Positions 48,936-49,658 of a DNA stretch of 49,658 nucleotides are shown one piece after another. Each line of letters opens with the position of its first letter. The stretch's first letter is position 1. The stretch is from Treponema denticola (GTDB lineage: Bacteria > Spirochaetota > Spirochaetia > Treponematales > Breznakiellaceae). The translations under genes and the position numbers were made by a program. The notes beneath the pieces were generated by a model, which was given only the letters and a program-made list of their open reading frames with translations, was not told the origin of the DNA and ran no database searches. The stretch is taken from the NCBI GenBank assembly GCA_020719845.1, contig DYPP01000010.1:1-49658 (forward strand). The letters are read 5' to 3'.

Positions 48936-49514
48936 GTGGTGCTCTGCGGGTTGGACGAAGCTGGCCGGGGTCCGCTGGCCGGCCCCGTCTGCGCCGCGGC
49001 GGTGGTGCTGCCCGCCGATTTTCCGGTGGAAATTCTGGGGGATTCCAAAAAATTGTCCGCCTCCCGGCGGGAGTACGCCATGGGGGTGATCTACGCCCGG
49101 GCTGCTGCCTGGGGCATCGGCTGGGCGTCGGCGGCGGAAATCGACGAGATCAATATCCTCAAGGCCAGTCTGCTGGCCATGGAGCGGGCTTTCGGCGCCC
49201 TGTCCGGGGAAGGTCGCGTGGACGAAGCCGTGGCGGATGGCCTGCACGCTCCCCGGCTGCCCGTACCCTGCCGCAGCCTGGTCAAGGCCGACGCGACCGT
49301 ACCGGCGGTCATGGCCGCGTCCATTCTGGCCAAGACCGCCCGGGACCGGATGATGATCCGCTACTCCTGGCTGTACCCGGAATACGCCTACGAACAGCAC
49401 AAGGGCTATCCGACCAGGCTGCACTTTGCGCGCCTGGCCGAGCACGGTCCGTCTCCCATCCAGCGCCGCAGTTTTAGTCTTCGGCTTTGCCGTCCTCCCG
49501 ACGGAACGTCCTGA
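48936..49514 (+). CDS. rnhB: Ribonuclease HII
   Basis: RNase HII removes ribonucleotides from DNA and RNA primers. The 192-aa product shows the signature GLDEAGRGPLAGPV with D7 and E8, further acidic residues D101 (VADG) and D119 (KADATVPAV), and the C-terminal QHKGYPTRLH. The start is one of two adjacent GTG codons (48936 or 48939). Its last 41 bases overlap a minus-strand gene end, and the tail past about 180 may be species-specific. Confidence 0.93.
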   Translation: MVLCGLDEAGRGPLAGPVCAAAVVLPADFPVEILGDSKKLSASRREYAMGVIYARAAAWGIGWASAAEIDEINILKASLLAMERAFGALSGEGRVDEAVADGLHAPRLPVPCRSLVKADATVPAVMAASILAKTARDRMMIRYSWLYPEYAYEQHKGYPTRLHFARLAEHGPSPIQRRSFSLRLCRPPDGTS

Positions 49515-49658
49515 CCGTCCGGGGTTTGCGGGCTGCGGGTTTGGCGGGGCCGTCGCCGGTTTTTTTGGCTCCCCGGGGTCGGGGCTCGGCGCCGCTCCGC
49601 GGCCGATCCGGTCGGTCGCCGCGATCCGGTCGGTCGCCGCGATCCGGTCGGTCGCCGC
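49474..49658 (-). CDS. C-terminal end of a minus-strand gene with a GDRPDR repeat tail (partial)
   Basis: Reading the minus strand from the window end gives an uninterrupted frame of 60 residues up to a TAA at 49474. It is arginine, proline, aspartate and lysine rich: three GDRPDR repeats followed by a basic tail ending RREDGKAED. Such tails occur on RNA helicases and pseudouridine synthases, but the catalytic part is outside the window, so no function is given. The start is off the window. It converges on rnhB with a 41-base overlap. Confidence 0.65.
   Translation of the reverse strand, partial: GDRPDRGDRPDRGDRPDRPRSGAEPRPRGAKKTGDGPAKPAARKPRTVRTFRREDGKAED
49605..49658. repeat. Tandem 18-bp repeat, three perfect copies reaching the window end
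   Basis: GATCCGGTCGGTCGCCGC occurs three times head to tail with no change. It is in frame with the minus-strand reading frame and encodes GDRPDR per unit. The array may continue beyond the window. Confidence 0.95.

Overview
The window is GC-rich, densely packed bacterial DNA with about 42 genes, nearly all on the + strand. The likely source is an anaerobic spirochaete of the Treponema/Spirochaeta type. The reasons are a nine-gene V-type (not F-type) ATPase operon, a rubrerythrin / desulfoferrodoxin / rubredoxin oxygen-defence set, a GAPDH of the eukaryote-glycosome-like type known from spirochaetes, and many lipoproteins and TPR proteins. The assignment is an inference from gene content; no rRNA or tRNA gene is present to confirm it.

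Layout. 1-5988: a partial palindromic repeat, then clpB, a cytoplasmic GH3 glycosidase and an RlmM-like rRNA methyltransferase. 5985-10025: creD on the minus strand, diverging from a response regulator / histidine kinase pair. A TA-flanked mobile-element relic fills the space between them. 10022-13385 (minus): a three-gene envelope operon with a TPR lipoprotein, an MltD-like LysM lytic transglycosylase and a secreted protein of unknown function. 13453-15722: a small membrane protein and a large TPR lipoprotein. 15736-15911: a complete copy of the palindromic repeat. 16035-17565: rubrerythrin, superoxide reductase, rubredoxin and, after a terminator, a small unknown gene. 17673-22026: yajC-secD-secF, a terminator, then ispH. 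22021-22196: a second complete repeat copy. 22279-25493: valS and an HD phosphohydrolase resembling the hydrolase half of RelA/SpoT. 25635-28829: gap-pgk-tpiA of lower glycolysis. 28952-38268: secG, a PTS IIA-like protein, then the V-ATPase genes in the order G/H-like, C, I, K, F, E, A, B, D. 38268-43062: a UspA-like protein, a flavodoxin-like protein, a DnaJ-TPR protein, methionine aminopeptidase, an HtrA protease and a phosphoribosyltransferase. 43126-49514: three secreted proteins of unknown function with overlapping ends, then rnhB. 49474-49658: the 3' end of a minus-strand gene with a repetitive, probably disordered tail.

Most genes belong to housekeeping themes: protein quality control (ClpB, DnaJ, HtrA, MetAP), secretion (YajC, SecD, SecF, SecG), glycolysis coupled to an ion-translocating V-ATPase, and oxygen defence. 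Operons are tight, with many ATGA or TAATG stop/start overlaps.

The most unusual signal is not a gene. It is a 176-bp element that is palindromic as a whole, found twice complete and once cut by the window start. It has perfect or near-perfect hairpins at both ends and a compensatory base-pair change between copies. One copy supplies the stop codon of ispH, and another may form the -35 end of the clpB promoter. A second, unrelated TA-flanked relic abuts the response regulator start codon.
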